Below, in pieces: positions 45,176 through 53,406 of a stretch of DNA of 64,000 nucleotides (positions are counted from its first letter, which is position 1; the number at the start of each line of letters is the position of its first letter). The position numbers were made by a program, and so were the translations under genes. The stretch comes from Pseudomonas sp. G.S.17. Its GTDB lineage: Bacteria > Pseudomonadota > Gammaproteobacteria > Pseudomonadales > Pseudomonadaceae. The stretch spans positions 4,957,501 through 5,021,500 of the forward strand of contig NZ_CP151076.1 in NCBI RefSeq assembly GCF_038096165.1. Direction: 5' to 3'. The notes below the pieces were generated by a model. It made no database searches. It was not told the DNA's origin and was given only the letters and a program-made list of their open reading frames with translations.

Positions 45176-46809
45176 CAGTCTTGCATCCCGTTCATCCAGA
45201 CCTGCTGGTCGATTTCAATCAAAGTCGGTCCCGGACGCTCATGGGCGGCCTGCAACGCGACCTTCAATTCTTCAACACCGGACACCGCCTGAGCCGCGCA
45301 GCCCAGGGCCTTGGCCACACCGACGAAATCCGGCGTGTAGATGTCCACGCCAACCGGCTCGATGGCGCGGTTGAGCATGTATTTCTTGATCTCTTCGTAG
45401 CCCTGGTTATTCCACAGCAGCACGATGACCGGCGTGCGGGCTTCCACCGCGCTGGCCAGTTCCGCGAGGGTAAATTGCAAACCGCCATCGCCAATCAGGC
45501 AGACGACCGGATTGCGCGCCCCGGAATCGGCGCAACCCAGCCAGGCACCGATGGCTGCGGGCAAGGCGTAGCCCAAAGTGCCGTAACCCGTAGAGGAGTT
45601 GAACCAGCGGCGCGGGTGCTCCAGATTCAGGGTCAGGTTGCCGGTATACACCGGCTGCGTGGAGTCGCCGACCAGCACCACGTCAGGCAGGACGTCGAGC
45701 ACGGTTTGCAGGAATCGGGTTTGCCCGCGTGTTGCGCTGTCCCAGGATGCTTCGAGGGTTTCACGCAACGCTGCGGCGCGGGTGCGACCCCAATCTTCAA
45801 GGCGCTCTTCCCGATGCTGGCCGACCAGCTCGGCAAGCAAGGCGTTGATTGCGATGTCAGCGTCAGAAACCAGCGCGACCGCAGGTGGGAAATTGCGCAC
45901 GGTCTGATCCGGATCGATATCGATACGCAGCAGCGTGCCGGGAATCTTGAAGCTGTCGGTGAAGGTGATGTCGTAATCGGTTTCCGCCAGCTCGGTGCCG
46001 ATGGCCAGGACCACGTCGGCATCCATGACCAGCGCCCGTGTCGGCGCCAGGGATTGTGTCGAACCGATCAGCAGCGGATGCCGCGATGGCAGCATGCCTT
46101 TGGCATTGATGGTCAGCGCAACCGGCGCGTCCAGCTGCTCCGCCAGTTTCATCAACGCTTGTGCCGCATCGATGGCCCCGCCGCCAGCAAGTATCAACGG
46201 GCGCTTGGCCTTGGCCAGCAAACTGGCCATTTGCGTCACGGCCGCAGGTGCCGCGCCGGAGCGATAAACGCTGACCGGTTTGCTTTGCAGCAGCTCATCG
46301 GCCTCCTCGACCAGGACATCCAGCGGAATTTCAATATGCACCGGGCGCGGGCGACCGGCCTGGAACAAGGCAAACGCTCGCGCCAGCACACCTGGCAATT
46401 CACTCGCCGACATCAATGTATGGGAAAACGCCGCGACGCCCGCCACCAGCGCACTTTGCGAAGGCAGCTCGTGCAGCTTGCCGCGCCCGCCGCCCAGTTG
46501 ATTGCGCGACTGCACGCTGGAAATGACCAGCATCGGGATCGAGTCGGCATACGCCTGGCCCATCGCCGTGGTGATATTGGTCATGCCGGGGCCGGTAATG
46601 ATGAAACACACGCCGGGTTTGCCGCTGGTGCGGGCATAGCCGTCTGCCATGAACCCCGCGCCCTGCTCGTGGCGGGGCGTGACGTGGTTGATCGTCGAAC
46701 CCGCCAGGCCACGGTACAACTCGACCGTGTGCACCCCCGGAATACCGAACACCTGCTCGACGCCATAACCTTCCAGTAACTTCACCAACACTTCGCCGCA
46801 AGTCGCCAT
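45175..46809 (-). CDS. aruI: ThDP-dependent 2-oxo-acid decarboxylase, 5-guanidino-2-oxopentanoate decarboxylase (AruI-like)
   Basis: 544 residues. ATG 46809 has AAGGA 10 bases upstream; MKDKW at 46827 is the alternative start. Acetolactate-synthase fold: N-terminal pyrimidine domain with catalytic Glu in 'TPRHEQGAGFMADGYAR', central domain, C-terminal ThDP-binding motif from 'GDGGLQFTLAELAS' to 'WNNQGYEEIKKY'. The stretch 'FGIPGVHTVELYRGLAGS' is as in AruI, which decarboxylates 2-ketoarginine in the arginine transaminase pathway. There is no arginine:pyruvate transaminase (aruH) here, so 2-ketoarginine must come from elsewhere or be imported. A related branched 2-oxo acid cannot be excluded. 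Confidence 0.85.
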   Translation of the reverse strand: MATCGEVLVKLLEGYGVEQVFGIPGVHTVELYRGLAGSTINHVTPRHEQGAGFMADGYARTSGKPGVCFIITGPGMTNITTAMGQAYADSIPMLVISSVQSRNQLGGGRGKLHELPSQSALVAGVAAFSHTLMSASELPGVLARAFALFQAGRPRPVHIEIPLDVLVEEADELLQSKPVSVYRSGAAPAAVTQMASLLAKAKRPLILAGGGAIDAAQALMKLAEQLDAPVALTINAKGMLPSRHPLLIGSTQSLAPTRALVMDADVVLAIGTELAETDYDITFTDSFKIPGTLLRIDIDPDQTVRNFPPAVALVSDADIAINALLAELVGQHREERLEDWGRTRAAALRETLEASWDSATRGQTRFLQTVLDVLPDVVLVGDSTQPVYTGNLTLNLEHPRRWFNSSTGYGTLGYALPAAIGAWLGCADSGARNPVVCLIGDGGLQFTLAELASAVEARTPVIVLLWNNQGYEEIKKYMLNRAIEPVGVDIYTPDFVGVAKALGCAAQAVSGVEELKVALQAAHERPGPTLIEIDQQVWMNGMQD

Positions 46810-46934
46810 TTGCCATTTATCCTTCATCGGTTCGAGAACTGTCCGACGTTCGCGCATCAGGCCAGGCGCGAGTGGGCACAGTTTGTGAGGGTAATTGGAA
46901 CTGCCAGGCATGGTTGTGACAACGCATAAAATGT

Positions 46935-46964
46935 CATGCTTAGGCATGTTCCTCATGCATGCCT
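46935..46964. promoter_or_regulatory. Candidate LysR operator between the divergent aruI and LysR genes
   Basis: AGGCATG (46942-46948) and CATGCCT (46958-46964) are perfect inverted half-sites with a 9-base spacer, just ahead of the LysR start. CATGCTTAGGCATG at 46935-46948 overlaps the first. The position between divergent genes is typical for LysR autoregulation and target activation. Confidence 0.65.
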
Positions 46965-46972
46965 GAAATCCC

Positions 46973-47863
46973 ATGAAACGTTTGCCGCCACTTCCTGCGC
47001 TTCACACCTTCCTGATCACGGCCCAGTGCTGCAATTTCACTCGCGCCGCCGAACTGTTGCACATCACTCAGGGCGCGGTCAGCCGACAGATTTCCGGGCT
47101 GGAAAGTCATCTGGGTTATTCGTTATTTCAGCGCCAGGCACGCGGCTTGAGCCTCACTGCGCAGGGCCGGGAATTGTTTCCGCGCATTCAGCAGGTCTTC
47201 GCGCTGATCGACGAAGCCGTGGAACAAGTGGGCGTAAAGCGCGACGCGTTGCAACTCAAGGCGCCGACTTGCCTGATGCGCTGGCTTCTTCCCCGCCTGC
47301 TGCAATGGCAGAAGGAACGCCCGGATGTGCCCGTCGAGCTGACCACCACGGTGCAACATGCGGTGGATTTTCGTCGCGAGGAATTCGACGCCGCCGTGGT
47401 TTATGGCGCCCGCCCGGACAGCTCGATGCAGGTCCATCACATTTTCGATGAGCAACTAACGCCGGTTTGCTCCCAACAATTGTTGGCCGGGCCGGTGCCG
47501 CTCAAAACCTATGCGGACCTGGAACAGCACATGCTGTTGCATCCAACCCGGGATCAGCGCGACTGGGAGCAGTGGTTGAAAGCCGCAGGCGCGACCGTCA
47601 GCAATATCAGCAAAGGGCAGCATTTCGACACCTTGGACCTGGCGATGTCGGTGGCGTCGCAAGGCACTGGCGTCGCGATTGGTGACTGGGCGCTGATTGA
47701 GGAAGACCTCAGCACCGGCCGCCTGGTCATGCCCTTCGACCTGAAAGTCCGCACCGGCGCGGCCTATTATTTTGTGTTCCCTACCCGACCAGGCGCTTCG
47801 CCACAGTTGCGCGAACTGATTGACTGGCTGCTGGCGCAAGCGGCGCAACGGGCGGACCTATAA
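46973..47863 (+). CDS. LysR-family transcriptional regulator (GcvA-like)
   Basis: 296 residues. N-terminal winged helix-turn-helix 'LPALHTFLITAQCCNFTRAAELLHITQGAVSRQISGLESHLGYSLFQRQARGLSLT' and C-terminal periplasmic-binding-like effector domain (about 90-290). 'RLPPLPALHTF' and 'LDLAMSVASQGTGVAIGDWALIEEDL' place it with GcvA/DsdC-type regulators. Divergent from aruI; the AGGCATG/CATGCCT repeats at 46942-46964 and 43686-43706 are plausible binding sites, which would put the whole AruI-ALDH-ABC cluster under it. Confidence 0.92.
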   Translation: MKRLPPLPALHTFLITAQCCNFTRAAELLHITQGAVSRQISGLESHLGYSLFQRQARGLSLTAQGRELFPRIQQVFALIDEAVEQVGVKRDALQLKAPTCLMRWLLPRLLQWQKERPDVPVELTTTVQHAVDFRREEFDAAVVYGARPDSSMQVHHIFDEQLTPVCSQQLLAGPVPLKTYADLEQHMLLHPTRDQRDWEQWLKAAGATVSNISKGQHFDTLDLAMSVASQGTGVAIGDWALIEEDLSTGRLVMPFDLKVRTGAAYYFVFPTRPGASPQLRELIDWLLAQAAQRADL

Positions 47864-47983
47864 CCGTTGGCGGCGAACTGGCCATTTCCTAGACCTTTTA
47901 TTTCCTACGCCGCCGCAGAACGTGTCCTACAATTTCCTCAGTCCCTTTCAGAACTGCTCTGTGGTCGGAATGAGGAAAGCGTC

Positions 47984-48154
47984 ATGAACATAACAACAAG
48001 AAAGTGCCTGGCTGTACTGGGCGCCAGCGCCATCGTCGCCCTTTACGCAGCTGGCGCATACCGGATCGAGCTGATCCGCGAAGCACCCCGCGTGGCCAGT
48101 TGCAGCTTCGGCCATTGCGTCCCCACTGATGCGACCTTCAGCGCGTTGCGATGA
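47984..48154 (+). CDS. Small membrane or exported protein, 56 residues
   Basis: MNITTRKCLAVLGASAIVAL... : a basic N-terminus and one hydrophobic segment (about 8-26), then a short tail with two cysteines ('VASCSFGHCVPTDATFSALR'). GAGGAA lies 7 bases before ATG 47984, strong support for translation. Function unknown; the C-x5-C tail would be periplasmic if the segment is a signal anchor. Confidence 0.72.
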   Translation: MNITTRKCLAVLGASAIVALYAAGAYRIELIREAPRVASCSFGHCVPTDATFSALR

Positions 48155-48162
48155 AACGCGAA

Positions 48163-48270
48163 CCGTTGGAGCGAGCGGGCGGCGCTCCGACTTGCCCGCG
48201 AAGAACGTTAACGCGATTAACGTCTGTTCTACCGAGGCGTCTGCTTCGCGGGCAAGCCTCGCTCCAACGG
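48163..48270. repeat. REP pair (GGCTTGCCCGCGAA class)
   Basis: Left arm from 48163 and right arm ending 48270 (GGGCAAGCCTCGCTCCAACG). The left arm carries an extra CGGGCGGCGCTCCGA piece relative to the copy at 15249-15333. Confidence 0.85.
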
Positions 48271-48415
48271 GCCGGTGTTTGTGATCGAGAGTCCCTCCAG
48301 GGTTTCTCCACAGACCATGCATAAGGCAGCTATCGATTAGCAAGCTATCGGATTAGACTGACGGCTTTCTTCTGCCGCAATTGCGGCGGGTAAACACTGT
48401 CGATCAGGTTCTGCC

Positions 48416-49924
48416 TTGACCAACCTTAATCAAACCACGCCGTCCATCCGCAGCGTCTTGTTTGCGTTGATGATGGCGGTATTTCTCAGTGCGCTGGACC
48501 AAACCATCGTCGCCGTCTCGATGCCGGCGATCTCCGCGCAATTCATGGATTTCGACCTGCTGGCCTGGGTGATTTCAGGCTACATGGTGGCGCTGACTGT
48601 CGCGGTGCCGATCTACGGCAAGCTCGGCGATTTGTACGGGCGGCGCAATCTGATGCTGTTCGGGCTTGGGCTGTTTACCCTGGCTTCGCTGTTTTGCGGC
48701 ATGGCGCAAAGCATGGAACAGCTGGTGCTGGCACGGATTATTCAGGGTATTGGCGCGGGCGGCATGGTTTCGGTGAGCCAGGCGATCATCGGTGACATAG
48801 TTCCGCCACGCGAACGCGGGCGTTATCAGGGTTATTTCAGCGGGATGTATGCCGCCGCCAGCGTTGCCGGCCCGGTGCTGGGCGGGTTCATGACCGAATA
48901 CCTGTCGTGGCGCTGGGTGTTCCTGATCAACCTGCCACTTGGCCTGCTCGCCTGGTGGGTCGCGAAACGCACGCTGATCGGCCTGCCCGTCCCGCAACGC
49001 AAACCCATCATTGATTACCTCGGCACCGTGCTGATGATCGTCGGCCTCAGCTCGTTGTTGCTGGGCATCACCGAGATTGGCCAGGGTCGCAGCTGGCGCG
49101 ATGATCAAGTCGTCGCCCTGCTGGGCATCGCGCTGTTGGCGCTGGTGGTGTTTGTGCTCTACGAACGGCGCGCGCCAGAGCCGTTGCTGCCCATGCACCT
49201 GTTCGCCAATCGCAGCGCGGTGCTGTGCTGGTGCACGGTGTTCTTCACCAGTTTCCAGGCGATCTCGCTGATCGTGCTGGTGCCGCTGCGTTTTCAGACA
49301 GTCACCGGCGGCGGTGCCGACAGCGCCGCCCTGCACTTGCTGCCGCTGGCGATTGGCATGCCGATGGGTGCTTATTTCGCCGGCCGCCGCACGTCCCTGA
49401 CCGGACGCTACAAACCCTTGATCCTGACCGGTGCGCTGCTGATGCCGCTGGCGATCCTCGGCATGGCGTTCACCTCGCCGCAGTCGGTGCTGCTGACCGG
49501 TCTGTTCATGGTGCTGACCGGTTTTGCCAGCGGCATGCAATTTCCCACGTCGCTGGTCGGCACGCAGAACTCCGTCGCGATACGAGACATGGGCGTCGCC
49601 ACCAGCACCACCAACCTGTTTCGTTCATTGGGCGGCGCCGTGGGCGTGGCGGTGATGTCCGCGTTGTTGCTGGCCATGTTGCAAGGCACAGAACTGGCTC
49701 ATGTCGGCGGCGCGGTGGCAGGTGTTGAAGGCGGTTCCGGCAATGTGTTGATGGACAGCCTCAACGCCGCCAGCGGCCCCGCGCTGCAAAACCTGCGCAG
49801 TGAACTGGCGCTGACGTTCGAACACCTGATGATGATCAGCGCGGCGGTGTCCCTGTTCGGCCTGGCTGCCGCGTTGGCGATGCCCAATAATTTATTGCGC
49901 GGTAGAGAGCATCAGGAGCGGTGA
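48416..49924 (+). CDS. MFS multidrug exporter, DHA2 (EmrB/QacA) family
   Basis: 502 residues with about fourteen membrane segments. Motif C-type 'AALDQTIVAVSMPAI' equivalent ('SALDQTIVAVSMPAISAQF'), 'YGKLGDLYGRRNLMLFGL' (motif A) and 'VLGGFMTEYLSWRWVFLINLPLG' are typical of EmrB/QacA exporters. The start appears to be TTG 48416 with AGG 8 bases upstream; the first internal ATG (48470) would remove the beginning of the first membrane segment. Drug or toxin export by proton antiport is expected. No EmrA-like adaptor is adjacent. Confidence 0.9.
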   Translation: MTNLNQTTPSIRSVLFALMMAVFLSALDQTIVAVSMPAISAQFMDFDLLAWVISGYMVALTVAVPIYGKLGDLYGRRNLMLFGLGLFTLASLFCGMAQSMEQLVLARIIQGIGAGGMVSVSQAIIGDIVPPRERGRYQGYFSGMYAAASVAGPVLGGFMTEYLSWRWVFLINLPLGLLAWWVAKRTLIGLPVPQRKPIIDYLGTVLMIVGLSSLLLGITEIGQGRSWRDDQVVALLGIALLALVVFVLYERRAPEPLLPMHLFANRSAVLCWCTVFFTSFQAISLIVLVPLRFQTVTGGGADSAALHLLPLAIGMPMGAYFAGRRTSLTGRYKPLILTGALLMPLAILGMAFTSPQSVLLTGLFMVLTGFASGMQFPTSLVGTQNSVAIRDMGVATSTTNLFRSLGGAVGVAVMSALLLAMLQGTELAHVGGAVAGVEGGSGNVLMDSLNAASGPALQNLRSELALTFEHLMMISAAVSLFGLAAALAMPNNLLRGREHQER

Positions 49925-49948
49925 CTTGTTGGCGAGGCGTCGCGCCTA

Positions 49949-49972
49949 TTCGCGAGCAAGCTCGCTCCCACA
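49949..49972. repeat. Single REP unit downstream of the MFS exporter
   Basis: One arm (CGCGAGCAAGCTCGCTCCCA core) of the class seen as pairs at 31070, 34321 and 42290, without a clear partner. It lies between convergent genes. Confidence 0.8.
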
Positions 49973-49995
49973 CAAGTTCGCTCCTGCGCCGCCGA

Positions 49996-50859
49996 CTATT
50001 TGCTGTAGTAACCCACAGCCACCAGATAGTTACCCGCTTTGCGCACATAGGCGTGCTTGTTTTCCACGTTATTGGTGACCGGGTTACGCCAGCGGTACTC
50101 GTATTCGCCTGCGTCCTGCCGGGCGATCAGCGTCAGGATTGGCTCGCCCACGGGCTTGCCTTCGGGATCCTTGACCTTTCTGAAGTCGGTATTGATCAGG
50201 CGCAGATTGGTGCCGTGAGCGACGTAGCGGTCGTTACTCAGATCGACCACGAACACATACAGATCGTCCTGGAGGAATCCGCCCTGAAGGCTGTTTATCG
50301 CAGTCAGCGTGCCCTTTTGGTCGCGGGCCAGTTCGCTGACGGCCTTGTCCAGCAACGCCCTTGCCTGCTCGGGTGACGCGCGCGGTACGTAATAGCCCAC
50401 CGCCAGGATGCGCTCGCCGATTCGCTGAAAGTACACGCGTTTGCGTTCTACCTTGCCGTCAGCCCAGTTGTTCCAGCGGTATTCCGCCTGCTGCACACTC
50501 TTGGTTTCGGGCGTTTGCAGCACTTGCTTGAAAGCCTTTTGCATATCCGGTTCCAGCACCTTGGAAACGTCCCGGCCGATCAGCACCACGGATGGCCCGC
50601 CACTGGCGAGCATCACACCCTTGGTATCGACCACGAATACGTAACGCTCCCCGTCGACAAACTCACCCTGACGGCTGAATTCGGCGAAGGCTTTGTCGCC
50701 TTCCCGCTGATAGCGCTGCACGGCTTTTTCCAGCAGCGCTTTGGCCGCTGGCCCTTGATCGGGACTTTCTGCCCCGGCCCAGACTTGCCCCAACCACATT
50801 AGACACACCCACCCCAAGAGCACTTTTCCGAGCCCGATACTGCGTGGCGACGACGGCAT
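49996..50859 (-). CDS. Periplasmic tandem-Cache domain protein
   Basis: 287 residues from ATG 50859 (GAGGGA ribosome-binding site). Signal peptide to about residue 29. Two single-Cache repeats: 'YVFVVDTKGVMLASGG...YRWNNWADGKVERKRVYFQRIGERILAVGYY' (about 70-155) and 'YVFVVDLSNDRYVAHGT...YEYRWRNPVTNNVENKHAYVRKAGNYLVAVGYY' (about 200-285). There is no membrane anchor or output domain, so it is a stand-alone small-molecule binder. Its partner kinase or chemoreceptor is not in the window. Confidence 0.87.
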   Translation of the reverse strand: MPSSPRSIGLGKVLLGWVCLMWLGQVWAGAESPDQGPAAKALLEKAVQRYQREGDKAFAEFSRQGEFVDGERYVFVVDTKGVMLASGGPSVVLIGRDVSKVLEPDMQKAFKQVLQTPETKSVQQAEYRWNNWADGKVERKRVYFQRIGERILAVGYYVPRASPEQARALLDKAVSELARDQKGTLTAINSLQGGFLQDDLYVFVVDLSNDRYVAHGTNLRLINTDFRKVKDPEGKPVGEPILTLIARQDAGEYEYRWRNPVTNNVENKHAYVRKAGNYLVAVGYYSK

Positions 50860-50953
50860 TGCCGATCCCTCTTTATATTGGTTTGGACAGAGCTTAGCCA
50901 ATAATCAGACGATGACGAACTATTCACAGGACGCTGCCAGAGCGGTTGTGCGG

Positions 50954-52078
50954 TCAGTCAGCCCAGAACCATTGCGTGCGCTCTGGCTTGAGATGCTCGA
51001 AGGTGGGCATGACTTCGCCCTGGTGGAAAAACCGTCGCGAGCGCGCCTGGGCATTGCTGAACCAGTTACCGGTTTCGGGGCAAGGCTGACCCGCGTTGAC
51101 GGCGGGCTTGGGTTTGTCGTCATAGCGCGCATACCACTGCGCGGTCGTTTCTTTAGTGAAGCAGGGACCGGGAATCGCATAAGGATGCAGGCAACCGGTG
51201 TCCTGTAAACGGATCGGTTTGAGCACTTTGTTTAGCGCCCTGTAGGCCAATGGTGGCGTTTCGGTCGCGGGGAGCACGTCCGGGAGGATTCCGGTACGGA
51301 TCAACAATCCGCCGTCGTAGGCGTGAAAGGTGATATCGCTGTGCGGACTCAGCGTGCCTCGCAAACGGTCGTTGCCGCCCAACTGCCGGACAAAGCGCTG
51401 CCCAAGCACGGTGTACCAACTGACGCCTTTGATGCGATTGAGCAGACGCAGGCTTTCCATATGCGGCCCCGAGTCGACCATCAGCCCGTTATGACTGAGC
51501 GCCAGGCGGTATTCCAGCGACAGATGACAATGAGCATCCGACGGAAGAATGCACCCCAGACCACCATAGCCGTGCTCCGCATGGAGCTGGCTGCAGAGGA
51601 ATTTGATCCAGCCCTCGTAAAGGCCGACGCCACCGTTCTCGGTCAGGTACGTCCACGGCAGGACCATTTTCAAGCAGCAGAGATCGGTATCCGCCTGCTC
51701 CTGGGGCGTGCAGGTCAGTAAAAGCTGATAGCTGGCCACTTGCGAAGCGTCGGCGCTGGATAACGACCACGACAATGGCTCGTGAGGCGAGCTGTCGAGA
51801 ATCTGCCGTCGACACCTGGCGAAGCTGCTCGGCGCCAGTTTGCGCAGATGCTGGTAATGCTGCCATTTTAGTAAAGGCCGGAATGCCTTATAGAAACGCA
51901 CGAAGCAGGCGTCAATCCGGGACCTGGCATCCAGCGTATGGCCCTGCCTGAAATAAAGGGTGGTGATCAGGCCCATACGGACAATGGGCACGGCTCGTGC
52001 AGAGTCAATTCTCACACGCGCGGCTCCGTCCCTGAGCCGCCCCAACAAACGCACAGCTTCAGAAAGAGTTTCCGACAC
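50954..52078 (-). CDS. DUF3396 family protein, type VI secretion immunity-like (TsiV3-like)
   Basis: 374 residues from a GTG at 52078, with GAGGGGG about 7 bases upstream. The middle and C-terminal parts fit DUF3396: 'MVLPWTYLTENG', 'EHGYGGLGCILPS', 'LLNRIKGVSWYTVLGQRFVRQLGG', 'YDGGLLIRTGILP', 'VLKPIRLQDTG'. Family members protect against type VI peptidoglycan-degrading or other effectors. No effector gene is adjacent, so it is an orphan immunity gene or has been recruited to another use. No signal peptide is seen. Confidence 0.82.
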   Translation of the reverse strand: MSETLSEAVRLLGRLRDGAARVRIDSARAVPIVRMGLITTLYFRQGHTLDARSRIDACFVRFYKAFRPLLKWQHYQHLRKLAPSSFARCRRQILDSSPHEPLSWSLSSADASQVASYQLLLTCTPQEQADTDLCCLKMVLPWTYLTENGGVGLYEGWIKFLCSQLHAEHGYGGLGCILPSDAHCHLSLEYRLALSHNGLMVDSGPHMESLRLLNRIKGVSWYTVLGQRFVRQLGGNDRLRGTLSPHSDITFHAYDGGLLIRTGILPDVLPATETPPLAYRALNKVLKPIRLQDTGCLHPYAIPGPCFTKETTAQWYARYDDKPKPAVNAGQPCPETGNWFSNAQARSRRFFHQGEVMPTFEHLKPERTQWFWAD

Positions 52079-52526
52079 GAACGATCCCCCTCTTCATCCC
52101 GGTGGTGCGGCGTGAAAGACCTTCACTGGACACTTCCCACAATGCCCATGCAGGGCTTCGGGTATCAGGAGCGACTTCGAGGCTGTGTGAGGTTGCGAGG
52201 AATTTGTCGCCAACGACAGGGCATATAAGCGCAAGGGTGCCCGAAAACATGCAATTTCTTCCCGTTCATGTTTGCTTGCAGCAAAGAATGAAGAGAGTTG
52301 TACGCAGGAGCAATACGTAGGAATTAGTTTGGGAAATCAGCCACACGTTTCAAGAAATGTCCTACTGACGTCCTACAAGGCGGGACTACATCACTCACAA
52401 ATGTCATGAAGTTTCATACTGGCATTGCGCCAGAAGCTGGCGCACGGAGGGTAAACTCTCTGTCCATGCGCGTGGAGTTCGCGATAGATGCGCTGCATAT
52501 ACGGTGGTAAAACCTGCGACAGCCGA
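52079..52526. other. Intergenic region between DUF3396 gene and ttgR 3' end
   Basis: 448 bases. I see no credible gene, REP or clear terminator. It contains the upstream region of the DUF3396 gene and a stretch with repeated GTCCTAC words (about 52360-52380). Confidence 0.5.
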
Positions 52527-53159
52527 TCAGTTTCGCAACGCAGGACTCAGGCGCAACATGTCCAGGCCTGCTTCTACCCACTGTTCAGCATGTTTGTTGA
52601 GCGAATAGCTGTCAGGAATCAGCAACCACTGGCCAAGCATGCCATCGATATAGGCATGCAAGGTGATCGATGCTCGCACGCTGTCCAGGTTGGCGGGAAG
52701 CTGTCCCTTGCGAACCGCGTTATTCAGGGCAACGCCGATTCGATCGTTGCATTCCAGGGCATTGGCCTGACGCTGACGGCGAAAGTCACACATTTCATCG
52801 GTAAACTCGCATTTATGAAACAGAATCTCATTGATGCGACGGGTTTTCGGGTCCAGTGCAACTTGATGAAACAAATGAATCAGAAGTTTTTTCATGCAGC
52901 CCAGCGGGTCTTCTTCGTGCTCGCTCTCGCTGGCCCTGGCCATTTCTTCAAGCGGCTCCTGCAGGCTGTCGAGCATCGCTTGCACCAGATCGGCCTTGTT
53001 GCTGAAGTGCCAATAGATCGCGCCGCGCGTCACGCCGGCAATCGAGGCAATGTCCGCCAGGGTCGTACGCGCCACGCCTCGCTCATAGAATGCCTGCTCG
53101 GCAGCCTCCAGAATCTGGCTGCGGGTAACTTGAGCTTCTTCTTTGGTACGACGGACCAT
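52527..53159 (-). CDS. ttgR: TetR-family repressor of the TtgABC efflux pump
   Basis: 210 residues, following P. putida TtgR from the first residue ([10 protein letters not shown]) to the last ('[14 protein letters not shown]'-type end). N-terminal helix-turn-helix '[29 protein letters not shown]', then the ligand pocket domain with '[27 protein letters not shown]'. TtgR represses ttgABC and itself and is released by antibiotics, flavonoids and other plant compounds. Divergent from ttgA, with the operator at 53291-53320 between them. Confidence 0.95.
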   Translation of the reverse strand: MVRRTKEEAQVTRSQILEAAEQAFYERGVARTTLADIASIAGVTRGAIYWHFSNKADLVQAMLDSLQEPLEEMARASESEHEEDPLGCMKKLLIHLFHQVALDPKTRRINEILFHKCEFTDEMCDFRRQRQANALECNDRIGVALNNAVRKGQLPANLDSVRASITLHAYIDGMLGQWLLIPDSYSLNKHAEQWVEAGLDMLRLSPALRN

Positions 53160-53290
53160 GGCAGTAAAACCTCATCAAATTGCCTGGAGCTGCGAATTGA
53201 CAGCTCCCAAGCAGAACCGGGCGGCATTTGTATTGCCTTGTCCCGAACCTACAATTCCCGATTCCTGCGGCGTATTGATGCAGGGATGGG

Positions 53291-53320
53291 TATTTACAAA
53301 CAACCGTGAATGTAAGTATA
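53291..53320. promoter_or_regulatory. TtgR operator in the ttgR-ttgA intergenic region
   Basis: From 53291 the sequence TATTTACAAACAACCGTGAA continues to TGTAAGTATA at 53320. It matches the known P. putida TtgR operator apart from one or two bases, with TTTACA and TGTAAG as the pseudo-palindromic arms, and overlaps the expected ttgA and ttgR promoters. Confidence 0.9.
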
Positions 53321-53406
53321 TTCATTAGCTTCCTACTTATCCAGCCGGAATACATTTTTAACCTTTAACCTTCTTGAGCACTCAGGCTCCTGACCCGAGG
53401 ATCTTC

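Noticed and set aside
45181..46779. 532-codon plus-strand open frame opposite aruI
   Set aside because: Exactly antisense to an intact ThDP enzyme; composition is typical of a shadow frame.
31070..49972. Recurrent palindromes considered as a CRISPR array
   Set aside because: Copies are scattered kilobases apart, are inverted pairs rather than regularly spaced direct repeats, and no cas gene is present; they are REP elements.
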